A stretch of DNA of 64,000 bases from Betaproteobacteria bacterium (GTDB taxonomy: Bacteria; Pseudomonadota; Gammaproteobacteria; Burkholderiales; Casimicrobiaceae), in the NCBI GenBank assembly GCA_016861105.1, contig BOKS01000007.1, positions 124,001 through 188,000 on the forward strand, written 5' to 3'. Shown here one piece after another: positions 1 to 8,417 of the stretch. Both the position numbers and the translations under genes were made by a program. The notes beneath the pieces are model-generated. The model saw nothing but the letters and a program-made list of their open reading frames with translations, was not told where the DNA came from and did not search any database. Position 1 is the stretch's first letter. Every line of letters begins with the position of its first letter.

Positions 1-270
1 CTCGGGCGTGCGGCGGGCGTCGTCGCAGCGCTGTGGCACCCCGGTGCGCAAGGGCGTGCAGGCGCACCGCCGCTGCGGTCTTCGGCTACACTGGCCTCCC
101 CCCGGGGGGGCCTTGCTGCGGCCGGGCACCGAGCGCCGCGCCCGTCCCCCGGGATCGCGCCCTTCGTGCATCGCGCGGGCGTGCCGGTCGCACGGACCGG
201 GAGGCGTCGCGCGCCGCAGGCCGAACGGGTCCGCGCCGGCGCCTGCCACGGACAGGAGGCAGGAGGCGTC
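1..270. other. Non-coding lead-in upstream of the first glycosyltransferase
   Basis: I find no convincing gene here; open frames in both directions have no recognisable product and look like G+C-driven shadows. A TACACT hexamer near 87-92 could be a -10 element but no good -35 is seen 16-18 bp before it. The purine-rich stretch just before 271 is the ribosome binding site of the next gene. The tail of an upstream gene outside the window cannot be excluded. Confidence 0.4.
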
Positions 271-1485
271 ATGCCGGAACGGCTCGAAGGTGCGCGAATC
301 CTCATCTACAGCCACGACACGTTCGGGCTCGGCCACCTGCGCCGCTGCCGGGCGATCGCGCATTCGCTCGTCGAGCGCTTCAAGGGGCTGTCGGTCCTGA
401 TCCTGTCCGGCTCGCCGATCATCGGCAGCTTCGACTTCCGCGCGCGCGTGGACTTCGTGCGCATCCCCGGCGTCATCAAGCTGCACGACGGCGAGTACAA
501 GTCGCTCGGCCTGCACATCGACCTCGACCAGACGATGGCGATGCGCGCGGCGATCATCCGCCACACCGCGGAGGCGTTCCGTCCGAACGTGTTCCTCGTG
601 GACAAGGAGCCGCTCGGGCTCAAGTCCGAGGTGGTGCCCACGCTCGCGATGCTGAAGCAGATGGGCTCGCGGCTGGTGCTCGGCCTGCGCGACATCATGG
701 ACGAGCCGACGCTGCTCTCCCGCGAGTGGGAGCACAAGCAGGTGATGCCCGCGCTGGAGACGCTTTACGACGACATCTGGGTCTACGGCCTCGAGGCGAT
801 CGCCGACCCGCTGGCGGGTCTCGCCTGCCCGCCGAGCGTGCTGCGCAAGCTCCACTACACCGGCTACATCCGCCGCACGCTGCCGCGCGTCCAGCGCCCG
901 CCCGAGCGGCCGTTCGGCGAGGCGCCGTACCTGCTCGTCACCGTCGGCGGAGGCGGCGACGGCATGGCGGTCATCGACTGGGTGCTCTCCGCCTACGAGC
1001 ACGACCCCGCGATCCCCTATCCGGCGGTCCTGGTGCTCGGCCCGTTCATGACGCCGGCCCGCCAGCGGGAATTCCACCGGCGCGCCGACGCGCTGGGCCG
1101 CGTGCGCGTGCTCACGTTCGACAGCCACCTCGAGCTGATGATGGCCAACGCCGCCGGGATCGTGGCGATGGGCGGCTACAACACGTTCTGCGAGATCCTG
1201 TCGTTCGACCGCCCGGCGCTGCTGGTCCCGCGCGTGGCGCCGCGGCGCGAGCAGCTGCTGCGCGCCACGCGCGCCACGGAGCTGGGCCTGACGCGCGTGC
1301 TGGACGTCGAGGCCGGCAACGACCCCGCGCTGATGGCCCGCGAGCTGCGCGCGCTGCCGCTGCGCCCGCGGCCGTCGGCGCACGGCGCGGCGAACATGCT
1401 GCGCGGGCTGGAGACGATCGCCCGCCTCGCCTCGCCGTACCTGCCCGCGCGGCGGCGCCGCGCGCGGGAGGCCGCGCTCGGGTGA
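271..1485 (+). CDS. MurG-like glycosyltransferase (COG4671-type), first of pair
   Basis: A 404-residue predicted glycosyltransferase of the GT-B fold. The N-terminus has the acceptor-side glycine/histidine loop typical of MurG-like enzymes (FGLGHLRR at about residues 18-25), and the C-terminal half carries a nucleotide-sugar binding segment (MGGYNTFCEIL near residue 295, followed by LLVPR). No signal peptide or membrane segment, so it should act at the cytoplasmic face on a nucleotide-sugar donor. ATG 271 is chosen because a strong GGAGGCAGGAGG precedes it. Its stop overlaps the GTG of a paralogous second transferase, so the two are translationally coupled. Donor and acceptor are unknown; the neighbouring deacetylase-like gene suggests an N-acetylated or acylated glycan. 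Family call firm, substrate open. Confidence 0.75.
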   Translation: MPERLEGARILIYSHDTFGLGHLRRCRAIAHSLVERFKGLSVLILSGSPIIGSFDFRARVDFVRIPGVIKLHDGEYKSLGLHIDLDQTMAMRAAIIRHTAEAFRPNVFLVDKEPLGLKSEVVPTLAMLKQMGSRLVLGLRDIMDEPTLLSREWEHKQVMPALETLYDDIWVYGLEAIADPLAGLACPPSVLRKLHYTGYIRRTLPRVQRPPERPFGEAPYLLVTVGGGGDGMAVIDWVLSAYEHDPAIPYPAVLVLGPFMTPARQREFHRRADALGRVRVLTFDSHLELMMANAAGIVAMGGYNTFCEILSFDRPALLVPRVAPRREQLLRATRATELGLTRVLDVEAGNDPALMARELRALPLRPRPSAHGAANMLRGLETIARLASPYLPARRRRAREAALG

Positions 1486-2639
1486 CGCGCGTCCTCGCCT
1501 GGGTCCAGCACCTGCTGGGCACGGGCCACGTCGAGCGGCTGCGGTGGATCGCGGAGGCGCTCGTGCAGCGCGGCGCCGAGGTCACGTTCGTGCACGGCGG
1601 CATGCCGCTGCCGTCGCGGATGCCGCGCGGCGCGCGCGTCGTCGAGCTGCCGCCGCTGCGCGCGACGGACGCCACCTTCGCCACGCTGGTCGACGCGGAG
1701 GGCCGGCCCGTCGACGCCACCTACGCCAGGCGCCGCCGCGCCGCGCTGCTGGACGCCTTCGTGCACGCGCGCCCGAACGTCGTGCTGCTGGAGACCTACC
1801 CGTTCGGCCGACGCGCCCTGCGCGCCGAGCTCGGCGCGCTGCTCGACACCGCGGCCGTCGCCTCGCCGCGCCCGCGCGTGGTCGCCTCCGTGCGCGACCT
1901 GCTGCACAAGCGCGACGACCCGCGGCGCGACGCCCAGGTCTGGGCGGAGGCGCAGCACCGCCTCGACGCGATCCTGGTGCACGGCGACCCGGCGTTCGCG
2001 CGGCTCGAGGACACGTTCGCCCCGGCCGCGGACGGCAGCGTCCCGGTCGTCTACACCGGCTACGTGCGTCCGCCGGCCCCGCCGCCGCCCGCGGCGGCGC
2101 GCGACCTCGTGGTCGTCTCGGCGAGCGGCGGGGAGGCCGGCGACGTCCTGCTCGACGCGGCCCTGGAGGCGCGGGCGCTGGGCGCGCAGCCGGGACGGTC
2201 CTGGCGGGTGCTCGTCGGCCCGGGCGTGCCGGCCGCGCGCTTCGATCGCCTGCGCCGCGTCGGGCAGGCCGCCGGCGCGCAGGTCGAGCGCCACCGCGAC
2301 GACTTCGCGGCGCTGCTCGCGCGCGCACGCGTCGCCGTGACGCAGGCCGGCTACAACACGGTACTCGACGTCCTGGTCGCGCGCGCGCCGTCCGTGCTGG
2401 TGCCGTTCGCCGGCGCCGGCGAGACCGAGCAGCGGATGCGCGCCGCGCGGCTCGCGGCGCTGGAACGCGCCCAGGTCGTCGACGAACGCGACCTCGCGCC
2501 GCCGGTGCTCGCCGCGGCGATCGAGCGCGCGGCAGGAAGCGGCCCGATGCCGCCGTGCCCGTTCGACGTCGACGGCGCGCGGCGCGCCGCCGAGGCGGTG
2601 CTCGCGCTCGCCGAGGGGAGGCGCCCGGGTGGAATTTGA
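1482..2639 (+). CDS. MurG-like glycosyltransferase, second of pair
   Basis: A 385-residue protein homologous in layout to the upstream gene: an N-terminal LLGTGHVERLRW loop (about residues 10-21) aligning with the GLGHLRR loop of its neighbour, and a C-terminal donor-site segment (TQAGYNTVLDVL, then SVLVPFAGAGETEQ). It begins with GTG overlapping the TGA of the previous gene (GTGA), which implies coupled translation, and its own end overlaps the following deacetylase-like gene by 11 bp. The two transferases probably add successive sugars or form a heteromer. It could also be a glycosyltransferase-fold protein without catalytic activity; the sequence alone does not decide this. Confidence 0.7.
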   Translation: MTRVLAWVQHLLGTGHVERLRWIAEALVQRGAEVTFVHGGMPLPSRMPRGARVVELPPLRATDATFATLVDAEGRPVDATYARRRRAALLDAFVHARPNVVLLETYPFGRRALRAELGALLDTAAVASPRPRVVASVRDLLHKRDDPRRDAQVWAEAQHRLDAILVHGDPAFARLEDTFAPAADGSVPVVYTGYVRPPAPPPPAAARDLVVVSASGGEAGDVLLDAALEARALGAQPGRSWRVLVGPGVPAARFDRLRRVGQAAGAQVERHRDDFAALLARARVAVTQAGYNTVLDVLVARAPSVLVPFAGAGETEQRMRAARLAALERAQVVDERDLAPPVLAAAIERAAGSGPMPPCPFDVDGARRAAEAVLALAEGRRPGGI

Positions 2640-3396
2640 CCCGCTCGTGCGCGAGCTCGACGCGTGGGCTGCGCATGGCCGCGTCGCGTCGCTGTGGTGG
2701 CGCGACGACGACGCGCTCGCCGCCACGCCGGCGCTCGCCACGCTGCTCGGCCTCGCCGGCGCGCACGCCGTGCCCGTAGCGCTCGCGGTGATCCCCGCGG
2801 CGCTGGACCCCTCGCTGGCACCGGCCCTCGCCGGCAGCGGCGCGGCGGTGCTCCAGCACGGCTACGCGCACCGCAACCACGCGGGCCGGGGCGCAAAGTC
2901 GTGCGAACTGGGCGGCCTCCGGGCGGCCTGCGACATCGATCGCGACCTCGTCGCGGGACGCGCGTCGCTCGCCCAGGCGTTCGCCGGCCGCTACCTCCCG
3001 GTCGTGGTCCCGCCGTGGAACCGGATCGACGCCGCAGTGGCGGCGCGACTCGCGCGGCTGGGCTTCGCCGGGCTGTCGACGTTCGGTCCCCGGCGCGAGA
3101 CCCCCGACGGCGTCGTGCAATGCAACACGCACGTCGATCCGGTCGCGTGGCGGCACGGCCGCGGGTTCGTCGGCGTGCGCGCCGCGTGCGCGCAGATGAC
3201 GGCGCATCTCGCCGCCCGCCGGCTGGGCACCGCCGACGCCGCCGAGCCCACGGGCCTCCTCACGCACCACCTCGTGTTCGACGGCGACACGTGGCGCTTC
3301 GTCGACGCGCTGCTCGCGCGCACCCGCGGGCACCCGGGGGCGCGGTGGATCGGCGCCGCGGAAGCGTTCGCGCCTACTTGCGGCCGATCAGCATGA
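2629..3396 (+). CDS. Polysaccharide-deacetylase-like protein
   Basis: A 255-residue protein resembling the divergent NodB-like deacetylase family. Motif 1 appears as WWRDDDAL (residues about 23-30; the paired Asp replaces the classical TFDDG), motif 2 as HGYAHRNH (metal-binding histidines), and motif 3 as VVPPWNRI. These would form a metal-dependent carbohydrate esterase site. No signal peptide is visible, so it may act in the cytoplasm on a lipid- or nucleotide-linked sugar. GTG start overlaps the preceding transferase by 11 bp, placing it as third gene of the operon. It converges with, and overlaps by 23 bp, the methyltransferase gene on the other strand. Confidence 0.65.
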   Translation: MEFDPLVRELDAWAAHGRVASLWWRDDDALAATPALATLLGLAGAHAVPVALAVIPAALDPSLAPALAGSGAAVLQHGYAHRNHAGRGAKSCELGGLRAACDIDRDLVAGRASLAQAFAGRYLPVVVPPWNRIDAAVAARLARLGFAGLSTFGPRRETPDGVVQCNTHVDPVAWRHGRGFVGVRAACAQMTAHLAARRLGTADAAEPTGLLTHHLVFDGDTWRFVDALLARTRGHPGARWIGAAEAFAPTCGRSA

Positions 3397-4045
3397 AGCG
3401 GGTGTACTTCTTGAGCGGGCGCGCGCCGGCGAACAGCACTTCCGCGAGCGGCGCCTGCGCGCGGAAGGCGTCGAGGTCGGCCACGCAGTTCACGTGCTCG
3501 TCGATGGCGACGTAGTCGTTCGACTGCAGCGCGACGAGGTGCCCCGCGGGGACGCGGGCGTACCAGGCGTCGAAGGCCGGCCGCCGCAGGTGCTCGCAGG
3601 ACGTGTTGACGACGAGGTCGGGCGCGGCGTCCCCCGGTCGCGGGCCGGCGAGCGCCCAGCCCAGCATGTCCGCGGTGACCGCCGCGAAGCGTCCGCCCTC
3701 GAGGTGGCTGCCGTTCATCGTGCACGCGACGGCCGCGCAGCGCGGGTCGATGTCCACGCTGACGACGCGTCCGATCGCGAGGCGCCGGTCGGCCAGCAGG
3801 ATCGCGCCGAGCACGCCGAACCAGCCCCCGAGCACGGTGACCGTCCCGAAGCGCGCGCCGGCCGCGGTCGCGAGCGCATCGGCGAGCCAGAGCTTCGAGG
3901 TGAACTGGTTGCGGTTGAGCGCCGCGCCGAGGTCCGGCTCGGGATGGCGCGATACCGCGGCGAGGACGTCGGCGACGAGCGGGCTCGCGAAGTACGTCGC
4001 GAGCCCCTCGAGGATGTCGCGGCAGCGCTCTTCGCGGTCGTCCAT
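3374..4045 (-). CDS. Class I SAM-dependent methyltransferase-like protein
   Basis: A 223-residue protein with a Rossmann-type methyltransferase core: motif I appears as TVLGGWFGVLGA (near residues 68-79), the acidic post-I strand as VVSVDIDP (about 95-102), and a later DLVVNTSCEHL resembles motif IV/V. The N-terminal helical part contains an NRNQFTSKLW segment. ATG at 4045 is the most sensible start. It is convergent to the deacetylase-like gene with overlapping 3' ends. The substrate is not apparent; I see no domain that specifies protein, RNA or small-molecule methylation. Confidence 0.6.
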   Translation of the reverse strand: MDDREERCRDILEGLATYFASPLVADVLAAVSRHPEPDLGAALNRNQFTSKLWLADALATAAGARFGTVTVLGGWFGVLGAILLADRRLAIGRVVSVDIDPRCAAVACTMNGSHLEGGRFAAVTADMLGWALAGPRPGDAAPDLVVNTSCEHLRRPAFDAWYARVPAGHLVALQSNDYVAIDEHVNCVADLDAFRAQAPLAEVLFAGARPLKKYTRFMLIGRK

Positions 4046-4213
4046 CGGGCGTGGGGCGGTCCGGGGTTGCGGCGAGCATAGCAGCCCCGCCGCGGCGGGG
4101 CCTCCGCCGGTAAGCCGCGGCTTCCTCGTGCCGGCGCGTTGCCGTATGCTTGACCGCGATCCGGTGCCCGCGCGCCGCCGTGCCGGCGTGCGATGGTTGG
4201 AGGTCCCGCCAGC

Positions 4214-4702
4214 GTGAATGTCGACGACGAAGCTGCAGTGCTGTCGCGCGTGCCGACGTTCGCGAAGCTCGATCCGGCGCGGCTCAAGCTGCTGGCGTTC
4301 ACCAGCCGCGCGCTGCGCTTCGCGCCGGGCGACGTGATCATCCGCGCGGGCGAGCCCTCCGACAGCACGCTGCTGATCCTCGAAGGCACCGTCGAGTTCA
4401 TCGGTCAGACCGGGCAGGGCGACTTCGTCATCGGCACAGCCGGCGCGCACCAGATGATCGGCGAGATGGGCGTGCTGATGCGGGGCCCGCGCACGGTGAC
4501 CGTGCGCGCCCGCGACGACGTCCGCGTGCTGCGCATCTCCGCGCAGGTCTTCCTGCGGCTGCTCACCGAGAATCCGGACGTCGCGCTCGACATGATGCGC
4601 CAGCTCTGCGAGCGCCTGACCGCGACGACCAAGCGGCTGGAGAGCGCGCAGCAGGCGCTGATCGACTGCGGCGCCGCGCCGGGGAAGCCGGGCGCGCGCT
4701 GA
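4214..4702 (+). CDS. Cyclic-nucleotide-binding domain protein
   Basis: A 162-residue protein that is almost entirely one CAP/CRP-type cyclic-nucleotide-binding beta-roll: entry helix LSRVPTFAKLDPARL, core FAPGDVIIRAGEPSDS, and a phosphate-binding-cassette-like GAHQMIGEMGVLM followed by RTVTVRA. There is no C-terminal helix-turn-helix, so it is not a CRP-type DNA-binding regulator; it may be a stand-alone sensor. The GTG at 4214 is preferred because GGAGG lies 10 bp upstream; an in-frame ATG at 4193 lacks a ribosome site. The canonical cassette Arg-Ala pair is only partly recognisable, so nucleotide binding is inferred. It lies 5 bp before the HD hydrolase gene and within 3 kb of a nucleotide cyclase. 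Confidence 0.75.
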   Translation: MNVDDEAAVLSRVPTFAKLDPARLKLLAFTSRALRFAPGDVIIRAGEPSDSTLLILEGTVEFIGQTGQGDFVIGTAGAHQMIGEMGVLMRGPRTVTVRARDDVRVLRISAQVFLRLLTENPDVALDMMRQLCERLTATTKRLESAQQALIDCGAAPGKPGAR

Positions 4703-4706
4703 CGCG

Positions 4707-5387
4707 ATGTCGAGCGGCGCGCCGGCGGCGTCCGGCAAACCCCTGCGGCGCGCCAACGCGGAGCGGTTCGGCGCGGTGTGGCGCCGCGCGCACCGCGGAC
4801 CCGACGCGCTGCCGCCGCGCCCGGTCTTCGACGAGCTCGCGGCGCACTACCGCGGCCCCGAGCGCACCTACCACACGCTCGGCCACGTCGATGACTGCCT
4901 CGCGCGGCTCGACACCGTCGCGCACCTCGTCGCCGCCCCCGACGCGATCGAGATCGCGCTGTGGTTCCACGACGTGCTGTGCGATCCGGGCGCGCGCGAC
5001 AACGAGATCCGCAGCGCGCGCTGGTACCTCGCGCGCTCGGCCGGCACCACGCCGCGCTTCCGCATCGCGGTGTGCCGGATGATCCTCGCCTCGCGCCACC
5101 TGCAGCCGGCGATCCGCGCCGACGCGCGCTACATGGTCGACATCGACCTCGCGGGCTTCGGCCACCCGTGGAACGAGTTCCGGCGCACGACCGACCTCGT
5201 GCGCGGCGAGTTCCCGCACAAGTCGGACGCCGAGTTCGCGCGCGGGCTGGCGCCGTTCCTGCGCTCGCTGGTCGCGCGCGACGCGATGTACGGCACCGCC
5301 TTCTTCCGCGAGCGCTGCGAGGCCACCGCGCGGCGCAACGTCGCGCAGCTGATCGCGGAGTGGCGCGAGCTGGGCTACGGGGTGTAG
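4707..5387 (+). CDS. Predicted metal-dependent HD-superfamily hydrolase (COG4339-like)
   Basis: A 226-residue soluble protein with the motif set of the YHTxxH family of HD phosphohydrolases: TYHTLGHVDD (about residues 53-62), LWFHDVLCD (about 88-96, containing the HD pair) and a following DNE. A later MVDIDLAGFG supplies another Asp. Such proteins bind a divalent metal and hydrolyse phosphate esters; no substrate is known for this subfamily. It starts 5 bp after the cNMP-binding gene and is probably co-transcribed with it, so a role in nucleotide signalling is possible but speculative. Confidence 0.7.
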   Translation: MSSGAPAASGKPLRRANAERFGAVWRRAHRGPDALPPRPVFDELAAHYRGPERTYHTLGHVDDCLARLDTVAHLVAAPDAIEIALWFHDVLCDPGARDNEIRSARWYLARSAGTTPRFRIAVCRMILASRHLQPAIRADARYMVDIDLAGFGHPWNEFRRTTDLVRGEFPHKSDAEFARGLAPFLRSLVARDAMYGTAFFRERCEATARRNVAQLIAEWRELGYGV

Positions 5388-5502
5388 CCGCCCCGCGGCG
5401 GGCTGCCGCGAGGTTCCGGCCCGCCGGGAACGTCGCGACCGCATCGACGCGAGCCGCGCGTGCGCTCCCGCGACGGGTCGCGCGGGCGTCGGCGCGCGTC
5501 CC

Positions 5503-6129
5503 TCACCGGCCGATTCCCGTCGCTGTGCCGGCCCGCGGGCCGCGAAGGAACGTGGCCTCGTCGAACCGGTCGGTTCCGACGGTGGCCGCGATCGAGGGAT
5601 CGGCGATGCCGAGGATGTCAGGTTTGTCCTTGTAGCCCGGAGCCAGTGCCTTCAGCCAGTGCGTATCGGTGCACATGAGGCTCAGCACCTTCCACGAGAG
5701 CCCTGCGTCGTAGGAAACCGCGACGTAGACGTGCCCGACGGTCCCGATCCCGCGGCTCTTTCGCACGGCCGGGACGCCCAGCATCCGTGTACCCCCGTCG
5801 ACGAACGTCTCCGAAGGAACGCCGAGCAGTTCCACACCGTCCTTCAGTCCGAGATCCTGCTCGCGAAACGTCTCGAACTGGTGCTGCAGAAACGCCCGGT
5901 ACCTCTGCTCGCCGCCAATGCGCAGCGCGAGTACCGGATGAGCGAGCTTCGTCAACGTCTCGACGTCCGCGCTCATGAAGGCGCGCGAATACTCGCGAAC
6001 GATCTGCAACGCCCGCGCGTCGCCGGTCTCCGCGCTCGCGGGCAGCGGAACGGCAAGCGCGGCTGCCATCGATCCGGCCACCAGCCACCGTCCGGCCGCG
6101 GGACCGAGCCGTCGCCGACCTTCGCGCAT
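5503..6129 (-). CDS. Unknown secreted protein
   Basis: A 208-residue protein with an Arg-rich N-terminus, a hydrophobic stretch (WLVAGSMAAALAVPLP) and an ASAET signal-peptidase site near residue 34, so it is probably exported to the periplasm. The mature part has an alpha+beta look (YSRAFMSADVETLTKLAHP resembles the start of SnoaL/NTF2-like folds, but this is weak). I do not recognise the family. ATG 6129 is chosen over an upstream TTG because it follows the previous stop by a few bases. It follows the Cys-rich gene and shares its lower G+C, so the two form a small operon. Confidence 0.55.
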   Translation of the reverse strand: MREGRRRLGPAAGRWLVAGSMAAALAVPLPASAETGDARALQIVREYSRAFMSADVETLTKLAHPVLALRIGGEQRYRAFLQHQFETFREQDLGLKDGVELLGVPSETFVDGGTRMLGVPAVRKSRGIGTVGHVYVAVSYDAGLSWKVLSLMCTDTHWLKALAPGYKDKPDILGIADPSIAATVGTDRFDEATFLRGPRAGTATGIGR

Positions 6130-6134
6130 GGCGG

Positions 6135-6830
6135 CTACTGGACCCGCCAAGAGGTCGCGATCAGCGAAGGCGCGTCCCGCAACTCCGTGTGGACCCCGGA
6201 CGAAGGATCCCGCTGCGCCGAATCATCGCCTTCCGCGAACGAGACCACGATGTCGGGATAGGCCTTGAACTGCAAACGCCCGGCGTCGTCGACGACGACG
6301 CTCGACATGTGCAACGCGGCGCGGGGACCGGGGCCGCGTTCCAGTCGGTACAGCGCGCGGCCGCGGACTTCGATCGGAATCGCGAGGCTTTGCGCGAGCA
6401 TGCGGTTGCCGTCGAGCAACGCGCGGACAGAATCCTCGGTCGGCATGACGGAAAGCACGGTCGTTCCGTTGCGCAGTTCCGCAGTACTGCCCAGTTCGCG
6501 CAGTGCGATCAGCGTCGCCGGGGGATTGCGCGATGCGATATCGAGGATCTGCGGCGAGGCGACGCTCAGAAGGTACCCTGTATAGGACGCGTCCGGGACG
6601 TAGAGCGTTTCCGAGCTGCCTTCGTCACCTTCGGCGATGCGGAAGAGAATGCACGCTCCGCCGCATGCCATGCACCCCAGCGTCGGGCTGCTGTAGTACG
6701 AGAACGTGAATGCGCTGCGACAGGATACGCATGGCCCGAGACCATTGAGCGTCTGATTGCACAGCGCCAGGACGGTGGGAGCGGCAAGGCCGAAAAGACC
6801 GAAGACAGCGATACGCGCGAGAGAAGCCAC
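6135..6830 (-). CDS. Unknown secreted Cys-rich protein
   Basis: A 231-residue protein with an N-terminal hydrophobic signal (GLFGLAAPTVLALC) and six cysteines clustered at residues 24, 34, 37, 53, 56 and 60 (CVSC, CMACGGAC), a pattern suited to disulfides or a metal site. Because the last signal residue before Cys24 is Leu, it does not fit a lipobox well. The rest is mostly beta-rich by appearance (RALYRLERGPGP, LQFKAYPDIVVSF). It starts with GTG preceded by AAGGTG six bases upstream. It is five bases before the next secreted protein gene. I do not recognise the family; base composition is noticeably lower in G+C than its neighbours. Confidence 0.55.
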   Translation of the reverse strand: MASLARIAVFGLFGLAAPTVLALCNQTLNGLGPCVSCRSAFTFSYYSSPTLGCMACGGACILFRIAEGDEGSSETLYVPDASYTGYLLSVASPQILDIASRNPPATLIALRELGSTAELRNGTTVLSVMPTEDSVRALLDGNRMLAQSLAIPIEVRGRALYRLERGPGPRAALHMSSVVVDDAGRLQFKAYPDIVVSFAEGDDSAQRDPSSGVHTELRDAPSLIATSWRVQ

Positions 6831-6868
6831 GTTTCACCTTCGTGAGCGTGATCAGAACTGTCGGGAAA

Positions 6869-6898
6869 AAACTAGAACCGGGATGCGTCGCGCGTCAA
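6869..6898 (-). promoter_or_regulatory. Possible sigma-70-type promoter for the secreted-protein pair
   Basis: On the minus strand TTGACG (6893-6898) is followed after 18 bp by TAGTTT (6869-6874), about 40 bp before the GTG of the Cys-rich gene. The -35 is good and the -10 weak (3 of 6). The stretch is A/T-rich compared with its surroundings. Confidence 0.35.
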
Positions 6899-7028
6899 GC
6901 GTGTGCCGAAACTGCCGGGCGGTGTGGCCAGATGTGCGGCTGAATTCGCTGTAACGGTGTTGCTGCCCGGGCTCGGGTCGCGCGACGGCTTCGTGGCCTG
7001 GTGGAAAGCATGTGAACATGCGAGCCGC

Positions 7029-8381
7029 TCATGTAGCGGGCGCGAGCGCCCCGAGCGCGTACACCGGCGTCTTCCCGCTCCTCCCGCGCACCTGCACCTC
7101 GCCCATCGGCGCGAACGCGAATGCCTCCGCGCCGGCCGCCTGGCGCGTGCTCTCGGAGACGATGATGCGCGTGCCGTAGCTCTTGTTCAGCGCCTCGAGC
7201 CGCGCGGCCACGTTGACCTCGTCGCCGATCACCGTGTAGAGCAGCCGGTCGGGCGTGCCGAGCAGTCCGCACACCATCGGCCCGGTGTTGATGCCGATGC
7301 GCACGGCGAGCCGCACCCCCGGGCCGAACGTGCGCGCCCCGGTCAGCGCCAGGATGTCGAGCGCGGCCTCGATCGCGTGCGCGGCGTGCCGCGGCGAGGG
7401 CCGCGGCGCGTTGAACGTGGCGACGATCGCGTCGCCGAGGAACTGGTTGATCACGCCGTCGCGGCGGACGATCGGCTCGGCGGCGGCCGCGTAGAAGTCG
7501 TTGAGCGTTCCCACCACCTCCTCGGGCGTCATCCGCTCGGACAGCGTGGTGAAGCCCTCGATGTCGAGGAACAGCACGGTCGCCTCCGCGGTCTCGCCCT
7601 CGCCGGCGGCGAGCGCGGCGTCCGCCGTGCGCACGCGCTCGGCGACCTCGCTGGGCACGAAGCGCGCGAGCTCCTCGTTGCTCGCAGTCTCCAGCGCGGC
7701 GTACTCGACCAGCCGCGCGGCGCGCTTGCTCGCGAGCGAGAGGATGCCGGCGAACGCGAGGATCGCGAGGATCTTGTCGACCTCGGCGCCGACCAGCACG
7801 CTGTTGGAGGTGAGGTAGGCGACGTAGTCGCGCGTGACCATCGAGTCGCGCGGGTCGATGGTCACGACGTAGAGCAGCAGCAGCAGCCACCCCAGCGCCG
7901 CGACCGCGCCGGCGGTGGCGATGTAGCGCGCCTCGAAGTTGAGGGCGCGCAGCGCGATCAGCGCGAACACCCACAGCAGCGTCGGCGACTTGAGCGAGAA
8001 CGAGGGCGGCTGCGCGTACTGGATGTGGTAGCTGAAGATGAGCCCCATCAGCAGCGCCATGTCGACGGCGATCGACGCGTAGACGAACCCGCGCGGCAGG
8101 CGGCGCGCCACGGCCAGCGCGAGGCGCAGCAGCGTGAACGCGGCGTACGCGCCCAGCACCCAGGGCACCGGCGCGAACGGCGCGTCGGCGCCGAACTTCT
8201 TCGGGGCGAGCGCGTAGAGGATCGCGAGGCCGGCGATGAACGCCATCTGCAGCACGCCGACCAGGATCTCCGAGCGCTCCTCCTCGGTGCGGATGCGGTT
8301 GCGCACCCGCAGCGGCAGGCGCGGCACGGTGGCCGCGAAGAGCTGCATCGGCTGCAGCCGCGAGATCAGCGACGTCGGCAT
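7029..8381 (-). CDS. Membrane-bound class III adenylate/guanylate cyclase
   Basis: A 450-residue protein with about six transmembrane segments in residues 35-240 and a C-terminal class III nucleotide cyclase domain (about 265-440). Both metal-binding aspartates are present (VLFLDIEGFTTL and FLGDAIVATF), as are the transition-state Asn and Arg (GDEVNVAARL), so it should be catalytic. The position that is usually Lys in adenylate cyclases reads Gln (INQFLGD), so ATP versus GTP preference cannot be fixed. The membrane domain may be sensory. ATG is preceded by GGGGAGGA. It lies 36 bp downstream of the phosphatase gene, probably the last gene of that transcription unit. Confidence 0.85.
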   Translation of the reverse strand: MPTSLISRLQPMQLFAATVPRLPLRVRNRIRTEEERSEILVGVLQMAFIAGLAILYALAPKKFGADAPFAPVPWVLGAYAAFTLLRLALAVARRLPRGFVYASIAVDMALLMGLIFSYHIQYAQPPSFSLKSPTLLWVFALIALRALNFEARYIATAGAVAALGWLLLLLYVVTIDPRDSMVTRDYVAYLTSNSVLVGAEVDKILAILAFAGILSLASKRAARLVEYAALETASNEELARFVPSEVAERVRTADAALAAGEGETAEATVLFLDIEGFTTLSERMTPEEVVGTLNDFYAAAAEPIVRRDGVINQFLGDAIVATFNAPRPSPRHAAHAIEAALDILALTGARTFGPGVRLAVRIGINTGPMVCGLLGTPDRLLYTVIGDEVNVAARLEALNKSYGTRIIVSESTRQAAGAEAFAFAPMGEVQVRGRSGKTPVYALGALAPAT

Positions 8382-8417
8382 GGCGTCCTCCCCTCGGCCC
8401 GGCGCCGGGCGGCGGCG

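Noticed and set aside
33..270. Extension of the first operon's frames upstream of 271
   Set aside because: The in-frame residues are Arg-rich without homology and the ribosome site fits ATG 271.
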